Virus record (IMG/VR): IMGVR_UViG_3300013126_000010
Location: 1 to 64,000 of that record
Reading direction: 5' to 3' (one strand)
Origin: a virus
DNA: 64,000 bases
Shown here piece after piece: positions 17,649 through 25,559 of this stretch (within the stretch, counting starts at the first letter, position 1; each line of letters starts with the position of its first letter). The position numbers and the translations under genes are program-made. Below the pieces are notes generated by a model, which did not search any database, had not been told where the DNA came from, and saw only the letters and a program-made list of their open reading frames with translations.

Positions 17649-17897
17649 TTAAACACCTGGACCAGCTGGTTGCTCTGGTGTTTTATACATAGTTTGAATG
17701 AAGTCTAGTTCGACATCCTGTTCTAAAACATGCATATCAGATGATTTTCGTAATTGATTTAATTGTTTTAATGTTAATGTTGTTTTTCTAGTATCAGATC
17801 TTTTTCTCATTGATATATCATTTTCATTTGAATATCTCATATCATTGGATATAGCCTGAGTATCTGGGTCTGTGTAAAATAATTCACGTAATATCAT
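17649..17897 (-). CDS. Small conserved protein of the gp20-gp21 cluster
   Basis: An 82-residue charged helical protein has the central segment RKTTLTLKQLNQLRKSSDMH and a Pro-rich tail ending EQPAGPGV. Similar small proteins follow the portal gene in environmental T4-like phages and occupy the place of T4 gp67/gp68. Its start codon is preceded by AAGGATAATAT, and the stop codon of gp20 lies within that site, so translation is coupled. A role in the prohead core is likely from position but not proven by sequence. Confidence 0.6.
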   Translation of the reverse strand: MILRELFYTDPDTQAISNDMRYSNENDISMRKRSDTRKTTLTLKQLNQLRKSSDMHVLEQDVELDFIQTMYKTPEQPAGPGV

Positions 17898-17900
17898 ATA

Positions 17901-19640
17901 TTATCCTTGTGTATCCTGGTCTGCACCCATTGCTGGTGTTCCTCCAGCGGAAGAGTCTCCTGGTGTTCCTGCACCTCCTGCTTGATCTGGTGGTAATGGA
18001 ATATCACCTAATCCTGTCATATCTGCTTGCATACTTGATTGGCTTATACCAACATTTCTCATTTCACCTGAGCTGTCGGTGGTGATAGTAGAACTTTCTC
18101 CATTCTCTTCTGCCCATAAACGCTCGTTCTCTGCAATTTCTTCTTCAGTCCATCCAAGATATCGTTTCATTGCAAATCGTTTACTAATCATTTGATGTGT
18201 GATAATTGCACCAAAATGTGCAGTTCTTTTGTCATCTAATTCTGATTGTCTATATGAAGCAAAATTCTGGGGTTCATTAAATTCTAAATCAAATATAGAA
18301 CTATCTATATTAACCCCTTGTTTGAATAGATATAATTTAAATTCTTGATCAAATACTGATTTCATTAGATTTTGTAACCTAATACAATATTTGTTAAATC
18401 TTAATTCTTGAATATACGCAGTACCAACTCTACCATCAGTATATTGTTGTTGACTATCATCTGCACCAGTAGGTAAATATGATGATGGTATTCGCAATGC
18501 TCTAAATAATTTATTAGTGAAATATGTTAAATCGGTAATTTCACCTATATTGTTACCACCAGGAAGAGTATCAACCTTTGATCCTCTACTATCTGATGAT
18601 ACTGGTAAGAAAAAATCTTCTAATTGTGATAATGGATTAAATGCCGAATCAATAACATTATTTCCACCACCAGTAGGAGATGGTATTCGACGTTGCTGTA
18701 TTTCATTCTTGACACGCTCAACGAATGTCATTGCAAGATGCGATGGCATATTACCAACATCAATATAAAATATTCGTCTTTCAGGCGCACGTTGAATACG
18801 ATATATTAATATAGCATCTTCTAATAATTCTTTTTGTTTGTATACTTTAAATACAGTTTCTAATAAACTGTTTCCAAATGGGTATTGATTATCAAGACCT
18901 TCTGATAAACTTAGATGAACAATATGTTGTGCATCAACTGCTAATTCATCATTACCATTTTGAAATCTAGATCCAGTTGATGATGGGTTTGCTGGATACG
19001 CACCAACCATACCTCGTGCGGCGGCACCACCTGCAACATAACTGGTTCCTCTGTTATTAGTAATAGTAGTATTTGGACTAATTGCAGTAGTGACTAGGTG
19101 AACAAAGTTTGGACTTAGATCCTTAATGACATATTGTTCTGGTACTTTACCTTCACTTTCATTGACGATTATTTTAACTAATTTACCCGGATCAACATGA
19201 TGCCATTTATATGTTTCTGGATCTCTGATGAAAAATGCATCACCATTTTTAAATGTGTTTCTAACAATACGAAACATTCTAGTTTCGAATTTCTGTAATT
19301 TACACCATTGTCTTAAATATTCACCAAGAATAGATGTTTCAGAATTTGTTGCTTTATTTTTAAACGAAATAGTGAATGGAGTTTTATTTGATTTACTAGT
19401 TTCAGTACAAAATTCTGCCAAAATATCTAGTGCTGCAGCAATTTCAGAATCCATATCCATGGTTGAATATTGTAGATATCGTTCTACTCTATTTGGGGCA
19501 CCTGTATATACTTCTGGTAAGAATGAGCTATAATTTGTTCGTGCGGGTCCTGGTTTGGATGCATTACTGCTTCCTATCGGACTAAAATTACCAGGAGTAT
19601 TATCAATTGATACTGGCGAAAAATATTTTTTCCATGTCAT
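17901..19640 (-). CDS. gp20: Portal protein (T4 gp20-like)
   Basis: This is the dodecameric portal at the special head vertex, which initiates head assembly and conducts DNA. Diagnostic segments are NRVERYLQYSTMDMDSEIAA, ALDILAEFCTE, DDAILIYRIQRAPERRIFYI in a closely related form, and the loop LRIPSSYLPTGADDS. The length of 579 compares with 524 in T4. The C-terminal 60 residues are a Gly/Ala/Asp-rich tail (GGTPAMGADQDTQG). The start at 19640 (MTWKKYFSP) follows two late-type boxes. It heads the leftward capsid run. Confidence 0.93.
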   Translation of the reverse strand: MTWKKYFSPVSIDNTPGNFSPIGSSNASKPGPARTNYSSFLPEVYTGAPNRVERYLQYSTMDMDSEIAAALDILAEFCTETSKSNKTPFTISFKNKATNSETSILGEYLRQWCKLQKFETRMFRIVRNTFKNGDAFFIRDPETYKWHHVDPGKLVKIIVNESEGKVPEQYVIKDLSPNFVHLVTTAISPNTTITNNRGTSYVAGGAAARGMVGAYPANPSSTGSRFQNGNDELAVDAQHIVHLSLSEGLDNQYPFGNSLLETVFKVYKQKELLEDAILIYRIQRAPERRIFYIDVGNMPSHLAMTFVERVKNEIQQRRIPSPTGGGNNVIDSAFNPLSQLEDFFLPVSSDSRGSKVDTLPGGNNIGEITDLTYFTNKLFRALRIPSSYLPTGADDSQQQYTDGRVGTAYIQELRFNKYCIRLQNLMKSVFDQEFKLYLFKQGVNIDSSIFDLEFNEPQNFASYRQSELDDKRTAHFGAIITHQMISKRFAMKRYLGWTEEEIAENERLWAEENGESSTITTDSSGEMRNVGISQSSMQADMTGLGDIPLPPDQAGGAGTPGDSSAGGTPAMGADQDTQG

Positions 19641-19671
19641 ATACTAAGTTCTCTATAAATTTATATATTAC

Positions 19672-19679
19672 TATTTATG
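19672..19679 (-). promoter_or_regulatory. Late promoter for gp20
   Basis: The minus strand reads CATAAATAGTAATAT, 32 bases upstream of gp20. A second, poorer box (TATAAATT, 19658-19665) lies between it and the start. Confidence 0.6.
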
Positions 19680-22046
19680 TTATTGTGGATACAAGTTTGG
19701 TCCAATATTCTTGGTAGCTTTAACTTGTTTACTACCAAGTGCTTCATGTTGATGCACAAATTGAGAAAATTGTCCATTTAATGTTTTTAATTGTTCCAAC
19801 ACTTGTGTCATTAATGCATTCTGTGCATTTAATGTTTTATTATTTTCCTCAACCGCAGCAGTTGTTTTTTTATCCTCTGGTGGTGCTTGTTTAGTCGTAT
19901 CTGGTTTTGCCGTGGTTGGTTGTGGTTGATGATTTTGTAATCCGGGCGCAACAGTAGACAAATTTAGAGAATTTAAATCTAGTTTAGGAGTATTTGGAGT
20001 ATTAATGTTCGGTGATGTTGGTGTAATATTGACGTTATCAACCTGTTGTTGAATTGATGATGTTATATTAGATAATGTTGACAATGATGTCGCATTAGCA
20101 GTGATGGTAGCATCCATACTAGTAAAAATTTTACTTAATGATTGTATTGATTTGTCTATATCACCTGTATTATTATTTGGATTAGAAATTATAGTTGTAA
20201 CAATAGAACCTAATTGTTTGTTAATATTATCTGAATTTTTTTCATATTCTGTTAGTACTGGTCTTAAATCTCTTTCTGAGTTCGCGGCAAATTGCTTGAA
20301 CATATCAAATGATGATTGAATACCACGTTGAATACCAAGCTGCATCGAACCATTAGCTAAATTATTAGTTTGTTCAGTGGTTACCATTCCTTCGTGCCCG
20401 TCACCATGACCCATGATTAATGTTCCAGAACCAAAATTTTCGGTAATATTTCCAGTTGCACCAAGTGATCCAGAATGTCTAGGCTTTGCCACTTTATCAA
20501 CTACATCCGTTACTACCTGAGAGAAAACATCAGTATTATTGTTAGCAGCATTAGCTGGGAGATTTTGTAAATATGCTGCGGATTTGGTAAGCATTGATGC
20601 AAAATCATTTACAGCTTCTGTAACTTTTTGTTTAAATGAATCCCCAGCTCCATCTGTAATTGTTGTCAATCCCTGTTTAATTGCATCAACACTAAAAGTA
20701 TCTCCAAATGATTCTTTTAAAACTCCTGCAACTTTATCACCAAATTCTGCAACTGATTGTTCTGAATTTTCTGGTGTCAATGACGATGCTATACTAGCCA
20801 TTTTATTAGAAAGATCTACCACTGATGTATTAAAAATTTTTACATTATCCGCAATATCAAATGTCCCTGCTTTAACTCCTTCTAATGCAGTTGATATATC
20901 AACCGCAGCGGTATAAAATTGATTAACACGGTTACCATTCTCATCCAGTCCTTTCTGTGATGCTTCCACTTGTTTTTCTAATATAGATAATGCCTGTGTC
21001 ATATCACGTGCATACCTTTCATTTGGGGCAATGGTTGCATTTGCACCTTTTAATACGCTATCGGTTTTTTGGCTTATACTGGAGATTACCCCACCAAATT
21101 CATGAAGGTCTTCGCTAACAGTATTCATCATTAATACTTGATTAGAGTTGGCAACCTCCAATGCTTTGGGTACTCCTTGTTTCATTAATTCATTACCAGT
21201 ATCAGTGAGTCCTTTATTAAACGCAATTGCAGCTTGTCCAATTAGGTTACCTGGACCTTGCAGCTGTAGTTCCATAGCTGCTTGCGCGGATGATACATAT
21301 CCTTTGGTAACTAGTTCCATGTAGGAAGATCCTTGACCTACCGATTCAGCATATGCTAGTTGTGCTTTTACGGATTCTTCATACGCAGCAAACTCCTTTT
21401 CATTCATAGTTCTGCGCATTAATTCCATTTTAGAATTAAATGATGACAGCCGTTGTTTGTCAGCTAATTGATTTAATAAATCTTCCCGCTGTCTCCCAGT
21501 TAATTTAGCTAATTTGTCTAAATTTGTTCCTAGATATTCGGCAGATTTTATAACCGATGCTCGTTGGGTAGCGTCATTCATATCTACAACACGTCGAGTA
21601 CTCACTGTTAATGCTAACAAATCATTCATTTCCTTTGTCGTATAATTAAGATATCTAAGTGATTTTGCTTCTTGTTGAAAGGTATCTGATAATTTTACAA
21701 ATTGTTCAGTGCCACGAGTGACTGAACCACCTAACCCTGTTAGGTTTTTACCTTGATCTTGCATAAAATCAGAGAACTCACGAAAATCCATCCTGGTTTT
21801 AGCCACTGCACTTGATATTCCAAATAGATTATTATCAAATGTTGCACCTGACCTTGCAAGTCGATGAAAATTTTGTTCTACTTCTGTTGAACCTCTAGCA
21901 ACTGCTACTAGTGCATTTATGACAGAAGATTTTGTGCTACTAAAATTCCCACCAAATAATGAGGTATTATTATTACCTGTTCTAAGTAACTCTTCGATTC
22001 GTTCAAAATTTCGGTGATAGTCGTCACCGCCAGTTAATGATGCCAT
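19680..22046 (-). CDS. Probable tail tape measure protein (T4 gp29 role)
   Basis: A long, mostly helical, Ala/Ser/Asn-rich protein without cysteines stands next to gp20 and gp26. Residues 15-330 carry repeated helices (for example SSVINALVAVARGSTEVEQN and LNYTTKEMNDLLALTVSTRR), and the rest is a chain of helices ending in a Pro/Thr-rich linker. This layout, at about 790 residues, suits the tape measure that sets tail length and is ejected with DNA. T4 gp29 has 590. I prefer the ATG at 22046 (MASLTGGDDYH); a GTG at 22058 adds four residues. A late promoter lies 24 bases upstream, overlapping the divergent gp26 promoter. Confidence 0.6.
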   Translation of the reverse strand: MASLTGGDDYHRNFERIEELLRTGNNNTSLFGGNFSSTKSSVINALVAVARGSTEVEQNFHRLARSGATFDNNLFGISSAVAKTRMDFREFSDFMQDQGKNLTGLGGSVTRGTEQFVKLSDTFQQEAKSLRYLNYTTKEMNDLLALTVSTRRVVDMNDATQRASVIKSAEYLGTNLDKLAKLTGRQREDLLNQLADKQRLSSFNSKMELMRRTMNEKEFAAYEESVKAQLAYAESVGQGSSYMELVTKGYVSSAQAAMELQLQGPGNLIGQAAIAFNKGLTDTGNELMKQGVPKALEVANSNQVLMMNTVSEDLHEFGGVISSISQKTDSVLKGANATIAPNERYARDMTQALSILEKQVEASQKGLDENGNRVNQFYTAAVDISTALEGVKAGTFDIADNVKIFNTSVVDLSNKMASIASSLTPENSEQSVAEFGDKVAGVLKESFGDTFSVDAIKQGLTTITDGAGDSFKQKVTEAVNDFASMLTKSAAYLQNLPANAANNNTDVFSQVVTDVVDKVAKPRHSGSLGATGNITENFGSGTLIMGHGDGHEGMVTTEQTNNLANGSMQLGIQRGIQSSFDMFKQFAANSERDLRPVLTEYEKNSDNINKQLGSIVTTIISNPNNNTGDIDKSIQSLSKIFTSMDATITANATSLSTLSNITSSIQQQVDNVNITPTSPNINTPNTPKLDLNSLNLSTVAPGLQNHQPQPTTAKPDTTKQAPPEDKKTTAAVEENNKTLNAQNALMTQVLEQLKTLNGQFSQFVHQHEALGSKQVKATKNIGPNLYPQ

Positions 22047-22069
22047 AAATATATCCACAAATTATCATA

Positions 22070-22077
22070 TATTTATG
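22070..22077 (-). promoter_or_regulatory. Late promoter for the tape measure gene
   Basis: The minus strand reads CATAAATATATG. It is separated by two bases from the rightward box at 22080. Confidence 0.6.
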
Positions 22078-22079
22078 AA

Positions 22080-22087
22080 TATAAATA
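22080..22087 (+). promoter_or_regulatory. Late promoter for gp26-gp51
   Basis: A perfect TATAAATA followed by CATATTA lies 31 bases upstream of gp26 and back to back with the leftward late promoter. Confidence 0.7.
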
Positions 22088-22117
22088 CATATTATTAATC
22101 AACAATACTTTAAAATT

Positions 22118-22933
22118 ATGAATCCATTACAAAAACATTATAGACAGCCAAAAATTTATATAGAATTACCAAGCAAGGGAACATTTTATTCTGAAAATTC
22201 ATTAATAGGTGACGCACTTAATGTGCCTATCTATGCAATGACTGGAATGGATGAATTATTGATGAGAACACCCGATGCGTTATTTAATGGTCATGCCAGC
22301 ATGTCTGTAATACAGAGCTGTTGTCCATATATTATCTCTGCCAAAGATATGCCAATAATAGACGTTGATGTGGTATTAGCAGCAATAAGATTAGCTACTT
22401 TTGGACCTGCATTACCGTTTAGTTATAGATGTAAATCATGCGGTGCTGAAAATGAATATGAATTAAATGCACAATTAATTATAGACCATTTCCATAATAA
22501 ACAATTTAATAGCAAATTAGAAATTGATGGGTTAACTATATATTTTAAACCATTATCATATGAGCAAATAACCAAGTTTAACGTAGAAAATTTCACGTTG
22601 CAACAAATGCTAAAACAAGTTACTGCAACGGTGGACATGGCGCAAAAACAAGAGCATTTAAATAAATTATACGAATCAATGGCAATCATCCAAGCAGAAA
22701 TATTTCTATTAAGTATAGAGTCAATTCATACTGAAGATTCAATAGTATCAGATTTACATTATATCAAAGATTGGATTGCAAACTGTGATAGGAGTTATTA
22801 CATTGCCATTAAGGATAGACTTGATAACAATAGAATAGAATGGTCCGTTCCTAAAACAGATGTTACATGCACATCGTGTAACACGGTTGAATCAGTTGAA
22901 ATTATTTTGGATCAATCTCATTTTTTCGAGTAA
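22118..22933 (+). CDS. gp26: Baseplate hub assembly protein (T4 gp26-like)
   Basis: This protein has the T4 baseplate family signature: IYIELPSKGTFYSENS near the start, then VPIYAMTGMDELLMRTPDAL, NGHASMSVIQSCCPYI and PIIDVDVVLAAIRLATFG. Two Cys-x2-Cys pairs (CKSC near residue 107 and CTSC near 250) form probable zinc ribbons. In T4 it acts as a hub assembly factor. Length is 271 against 208 in T4. The last codons contain T TTT TTC, a potential -1 slippery heptamer, directly ahead of a downstream frame coding for gp51. The ribosome site is weak, with the late promoter close upstream. Confidence 0.82.
   Translation: MNPLQKHYRQPKIYIELPSKGTFYSENSLIGDALNVPIYAMTGMDELLMRTPDALFNGHASMSVIQSCCPYIISAKDMPIIDVDVVLAAIRLATFGPALPFSYRCKSCGAENEYELNAQLIIDHFHNKQFNSKLEIDGLTIYFKPLSYEQITKFNVENFTLQQMLKQVTATVDMAQKQEHLNKLYESMAIIQAEIFLLSIESIHTEDSIVSDLHYIKDWIANCDRSYYIAIKDRLDNNRIEWSVPKTDVTCTSCNTVESVEIILDQSHFFE
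22921..22927 (+). other. Candidate -1 ribosomal frameshift site joining gp26 and gp51
   Basis: The heptamer T TTT TTC is in the correct phase for gp26, two codons before its stop. The -1 frame is open from 22900 and runs without a stop into gp51. An 8-bp stem (22940-22947 with 22974-22981) follows 12 bases downstream. Confidence 0.5.
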
Positions 22934-22968
22934 ATCTACTTTCGTTATCTCCTGATCAAATAGAATCT

Positions 22969-23160
22969 ATGATTAACGAGATGGAGGTAGATACAAAAAC
23001 ACTGAAAGATTCATTTTTGAGGTTAAGTTGGGGGATGAGAGGTGGTGTCACCTATAATGAGTTATTACATTGTTATTCACATGAAGAACGTGTGATAATA
23101 AACAAAATAATAGGTGACAATATTGAATTAACTAAAAAAAACGGGATTTCGATATTATAG
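22969..23160 (+). CDS. gp51: Baseplate hub assembly protein (gp51-like); may be made as a gp26 fusion
   Basis: The 63-residue frame contains LRLSWGMRGGVTYNELLHCY and IINKIIGDNIELTKKNGISI, the pattern of the short gp51-type protein that follows gp26 in environmental T4-like phages. The ATG at 22969 has no ribosome site. The same frame is open upstream to 22900 and reads VNLLSLSPDQIESMINEMEV, which looks coding and contains no standard start codon before 22969. Both facts suggest that the natural product is a -1 frameshift fusion with gp26, or that translation is coupled. It is much shorter than T4 gp51 (249). It ends 4 bases before the converging gene. Confidence 0.6.
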   Translation: MINEMEVDTKTLKDSFLRLSWGMRGGVTYNELLHCYSHEERVIINKIIGDNIELTKKNGISIL

Positions 23161-23164
23161 TAGA

Positions 23165-24349
23165 TTATAGTCCAGGTCTTCTTTGTAATCCAGCAAATGG
23201 ATCTGGACCATCAAAACGGGTTTTATATTGCTGAAGTTCCGCATTATTTAGTGTCAAATATCCGTCCTTGTCAGTAACTGGCATACCACTAACTCTCATA
23301 ATATTAGGATTATTTTTGTCAAATGTTATTTTATAAGTTTGGTCTTTATAAAGATCAACTATTTTTTGTTTTTCTGGTGGTAATGGGACAGCTGATGAGT
23401 TTGAGTCGTTATTAGCATTTGTTTTTGCTGGCTGTTCAGCTGATTGGGTAGGTGAACTATTAGTTCTAACAGCTCCTACACCAGTAGCTGCATTTTTGGT
23501 AATAGCATCTTTATTATTAGTGAAAAATGATTGAATCCATCCTCCAGCAGTTTCTGATATTTGGAATGTAAGTTGACCTGATGTACCTAAAAAGGTAGTC
23601 AATGAATCTTTCATGACATTATGAAAGAAATTCTGCCCAGCATCTGATTGTACGAATAAAATGAACAATGGTCCAGTTATACCACCTGATATCATTTTTG
23701 AAAACAGTGCAGCTATTGTAAATGGTGCTCCAGCAACTGAACCTAGTACTTTAGAACCAAGTTTTGCACCAGTAATTGCACCAAATATACCATATTGGCT
23801 TCCCAACGAACCACCAGCAACTGCTCCACCAATAGAACCAACAGCCTTTGGACCTTTTCCTAATAATGACCATATTACATCAGTTTTGGTTAACATTGGA
23901 CCAATTACTAACATACCTTCGCCTATTATTTCAGTTTTTGTTGATTCAAATTTTTGTTTAGCTTCTTCAGCTGACATATTTCCAAATATTTGAGTAGTAG
24001 TATCACCGTTTGAATATTTTTTATATTGTTCTTCTAATTCAGCATATTTTGAATATAACCCATACAAGAATGGAGCACCAACAATAGATTTTAATAATAA
24101 TCCATTTCCTTTTAATGATCCTATGACTGTTTTAGCAACAGCTTTAGCTGGTAATGATGCTATTATTTTAACAGTAGATAATACAGATTTAGATGCCACT
24201 TTTGGTGCGACAGCTGCAGCTTTAGCAGCGGTACCAGTGTTTCCAGCAACTTTACTACCACGGGTAATCAAAGATTTCCCAAAATTATAGATACCTTTCG
24301 CAACATCAGCTGGACCTTCATTTAATGGTTTAAATTCATCAAATCTCAT
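23165..24349 (-). CDS. Probable internal (packaged) head protein with capsid-targeting leader
   Basis: I do not recognise the main family. The N-terminus MRFDEFKPLNEG resembles the capsid-targeting sequences of T4 internal proteins, and LNE followed by Gly at residue 12 is an ideal gp21 cleavage site. After a basic stretch come many Ala/Gly-rich hydrophobic segments (for example LLLKSIVGAPFLYGLY, SIGGAVAGGSLGSQYGIFGA and GITGPLFILFVQS), which look able to insert into membranes, then a Pro/Asn-rich linker. A packaged protein ejected with the DNA, perhaps acting at the membrane, would fit. The ribosome site is AGGAAAT, with a late promoter 25 bases upstream. Confidence 0.5.
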   Translation of the reverse strand: MRFDEFKPLNEGPADVAKGIYNFGKSLITRGSKVAGNTGTAAKAAAVAPKVASKSVLSTVKIIASLPAKAVAKTVIGSLKGNGLLLKSIVGAPFLYGLYSKYAELEEQYKKYSNGDTTTQIFGNMSAEEAKQKFESTKTEIIGEGMLVIGPMLTKTDVIWSLLGKGPKAVGSIGGAVAGGSLGSQYGIFGAITGAKLGSKVLGSVAGAPFTIAALFSKMISGGITGPLFILFVQSDAGQNFFHNVMKDSLTTFLGTSGQLTFQISETAGGWIQSFFTNNKDAITKNAATGVGAVRTNSSPTQSAEQPAKTNANNDSNSSAVPLPPEKQKIVDLYKDQTYKITFDKNNPNIMRVSGMPVTDKDGYLTLNNAELQQYKTRFDGPDPFAGLQRRPGL

Positions 24350-24373
24350 AATAACATTTCCTATTCATGATGA

Positions 24374-24381
24374 TATTTATC
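24374..24381 (-). promoter_or_regulatory. Late promoter for the internal head protein gene
   Basis: The minus strand reads GATAAATATCATC, 25 bases upstream of the start at 24349. Confidence 0.65.
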
Positions 24382-24396
24382 CATTGCAAAATTTTA

Positions 24397-24409
24397 GGCA
24401 TAGTATGCC
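24397..24409. repeat. Short inverted repeat
   Basis: GGCATA and TATGCC are separated by one base. On the minus strand TAAAATTTTG follows, so it could be a weak end for RNA coming from the upstream structured region. Confidence 0.4.
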
Positions 24410-24444
24410 ATTGATAGTTCGATTATAATTATGTTTATATCTGG

Positions 24445-24462
24445 AGGTCAATAAATTGACCT
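24445..24462. repeat. Inverted repeat, 8-bp arms
   Basis: AGGTCAAT and ATTGACCT are separated by AA. It may be a hairpin or a protein-binding palindrome. No reading frame uses the GGAGG next to it. Confidence 0.5.
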
Positions 24463-24469
24463 AATCTTC

Positions 24470-24515
24470 AATATTTCTCATCATTCGTTCGTTCCTCACT
24501 CATGTGAGAAATATT
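24470..24515. repeat. Inverted repeat, 11-bp arms
   Basis: AATATTTCTCA pairs perfectly with TGAGAAATATT across a 24-base loop that itself contains CTCAC/GTGAG. On the plus strand a T-rich run begins 14 bases after it. Confidence 0.5.
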
Positions 24516-24559
24516 TTGATTGTAGGGTTTTTTTCTTTTTATTTATTTACATGTATTAG

Positions 24560-24609
24560 AGAACAATATATGAAATTATTTAAAAATTATTAATGTTTTA
24601 TATTGTTCT
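24560..24609. repeat. Inverted repeat, 11-bp arms
   Basis: AGAACAATATA pairs perfectly with TATATTGTTCT across a 28-base, very AT-rich loop. This is the last element before the composition rises sharply at about 24640. Confidence 0.5.
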
Positions 24610-24640
24610 TATAATTATGGTTTAAAATACACATTACTAG

Positions 24641-25049
24641 ATTGTGGAGATGGATTGACGCTTGAATGACCAAGCGTCAAAAAAACTTTACTGAGTTGCT
24701 ATCGAAGTTCTAGACGGTAGGAATTTTTAGTGATGTTTCTCGTGATTCGGCTCTTAGCTGTACCGGTACCTACCTAGATTTTTAAGACCCTGCGCGTCAT
24801 TGGGTCATATCAGTCAACAAAACATCTGATGAAATAAATCATCCATGGATATTTCTATCCAACAACCTATACGATTACCGGAATGCTACTCAATGGTGGG
24901 AATGAGACATTTTAAGGCATCCTGAACCAAGATTCAGGGTAGACGGTAAAAGCCCAGCATTAGCGACTGGAATTGAGTACCTTATCACATCAGTAAGGAT
25001 TCCTCGGTGGAATAATGATCGGCCCACTAACCTTATGCTAATTTAGTGT
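24641..25049 (-). ncRNA. Candidate structured non-coding RNA
   Basis: No reading frame of useful length exists here on either strand, yet G+C is about 42% by hand count, against about 16% in the preceding 100 bases. Perfect or near-perfect helices include a 10-bp hairpin (24655-24680), an 8-bp helix (24887-24894 with 24972-24979), TGGATA/TATCCA (24846-24861) that has a GAAA tetraloop on the minus strand, CCTGAA/TTCAGG (24921-24938), GACCC/GGGTC (24786-24806), ATTCC/GGAAT (24999-25013) and GGTAGG/CCTACC (24716-24774). A promoter shared with gp55 lies directly upstream on the minus strand. The 3' end is uncertain. No tRNA, tmRNA, RNase P or group I intron core was recognised. Confidence 0.55.
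24655..24680. repeat. Strong hairpin in the non-coding region
   Basis: TTGACGCTTG pairs perfectly with CAAGCGTCAA across a 6-base loop. No T-run follows it on either strand, so it is not an ordinary terminator. Confidence 0.75.
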
Positions 25050-25053
25050 ATAC

Positions 25054-25087
25054 TTATTATATGTGTCGGGGATATGAAAAAAACAAC
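25054..25087 (-). promoter_or_regulatory. Early-type promoter for the structured RNA
   Basis: On the minus strand GTTGTTTTTTT is followed after 11 bases by CACATATAATAA. The same two blocks with the same 11-base gap occur ahead of gp55. RNA would start near 25049. Confidence 0.65.
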
Positions 25088-25106
25088 AACAGTTGAAAAT
25101 ATTTTT

Positions 25107-25559
25107 TTATAATTGATTGTTATATTCGATTTCTTCAATGGTTGGTTCGTTTACGTTAAATTTAACAGCCCCAATTTGCCCATTATAGAATTTTTTAGTA
25201 CCATCTGCAAGTCGGATTCTCATCACATCTTCCATTACTTGTGCCTTGACTTCTGCATAATATAAACTAGCTTTTGTTTTATGTAATGAACATATTTCAA
25301 ATCTATAATTACCAATGCCTTTTAATGCTATTTGTTCATTAAGTGCCTTACAACTTCCAGTATATTTTTTCCAGTCAGATTCTTTGTAGGTGATTTTTTT
25401 ATTCTTTTTACCTTTTACCGCTACTCTTCTCATCATTTTGAACTGTTTCTTTCCTAGATATTCTTTTCCAGTATCTAATTCAATAATTCTATAAATGAAA
25501 CCGAACCATTCTTCAGGATCAAAATCTTTCTTGACTATCCAATGTCCAGTATCATTCAT
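25107..25559 (-). CDS. GIY-YIG-type nuclease-like protein (SegE-like domain)
   Basis: A 150-residue single-domain protein. Its start FGFIYRIIELDTGKEYLGKK has the two strands of a GIY-YIG-like nuclease, followed by ESDWKKYTGSCKALNEQIAL and a helix with the conserved Glu region (SLYYAEVKAQVMEDVM). It lacks the NUMOD and zinc modules of the free-standing homing enzymes in this window, so it may be a domesticated nuclease rather than a selfish one. Its start lies inside the end of the AT-hook gene (8-base overlap), which points to coupled translation. The structured non-coding region follows directly. The substrate is unknown. Confidence 0.65.
   Translation of the reverse strand: MNDTGHWIVKKDFDPEEWFGFIYRIIELDTGKEYLGKKQFKMMRRVAVKGKKNKKITYKESDWKKYTGSCKALNEQIALKGIGNYRFEICSLHKTKASLYYAEVKAQVMEDVMRIRLADGTKKFYNGQIGAVKFNVNEPTIEEIEYNNQL

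Noticed and set aside
24655-24680. 10-bp hairpin as a Rho-independent terminator
   Set aside because: No T-run follows on either strand; the T-run on the minus strand precedes the hairpin.
24641-25049. tRNA, tmRNA, RNase P RNA or group I intron in the non-coding region
   Set aside because: No cloverleaf with T-loop, no tmRNA ends, and no recognisable group I P/Q/R/S core were found by eye; flanking genes are complete and unrelated, so splicing is not implied.
25074-25112. Short frame MKKTTTVENIFL on the plus strand
   Set aside because: It has only 12 codons, lies antisense to the RNA promoter and runs into the end of the nuclease gene.
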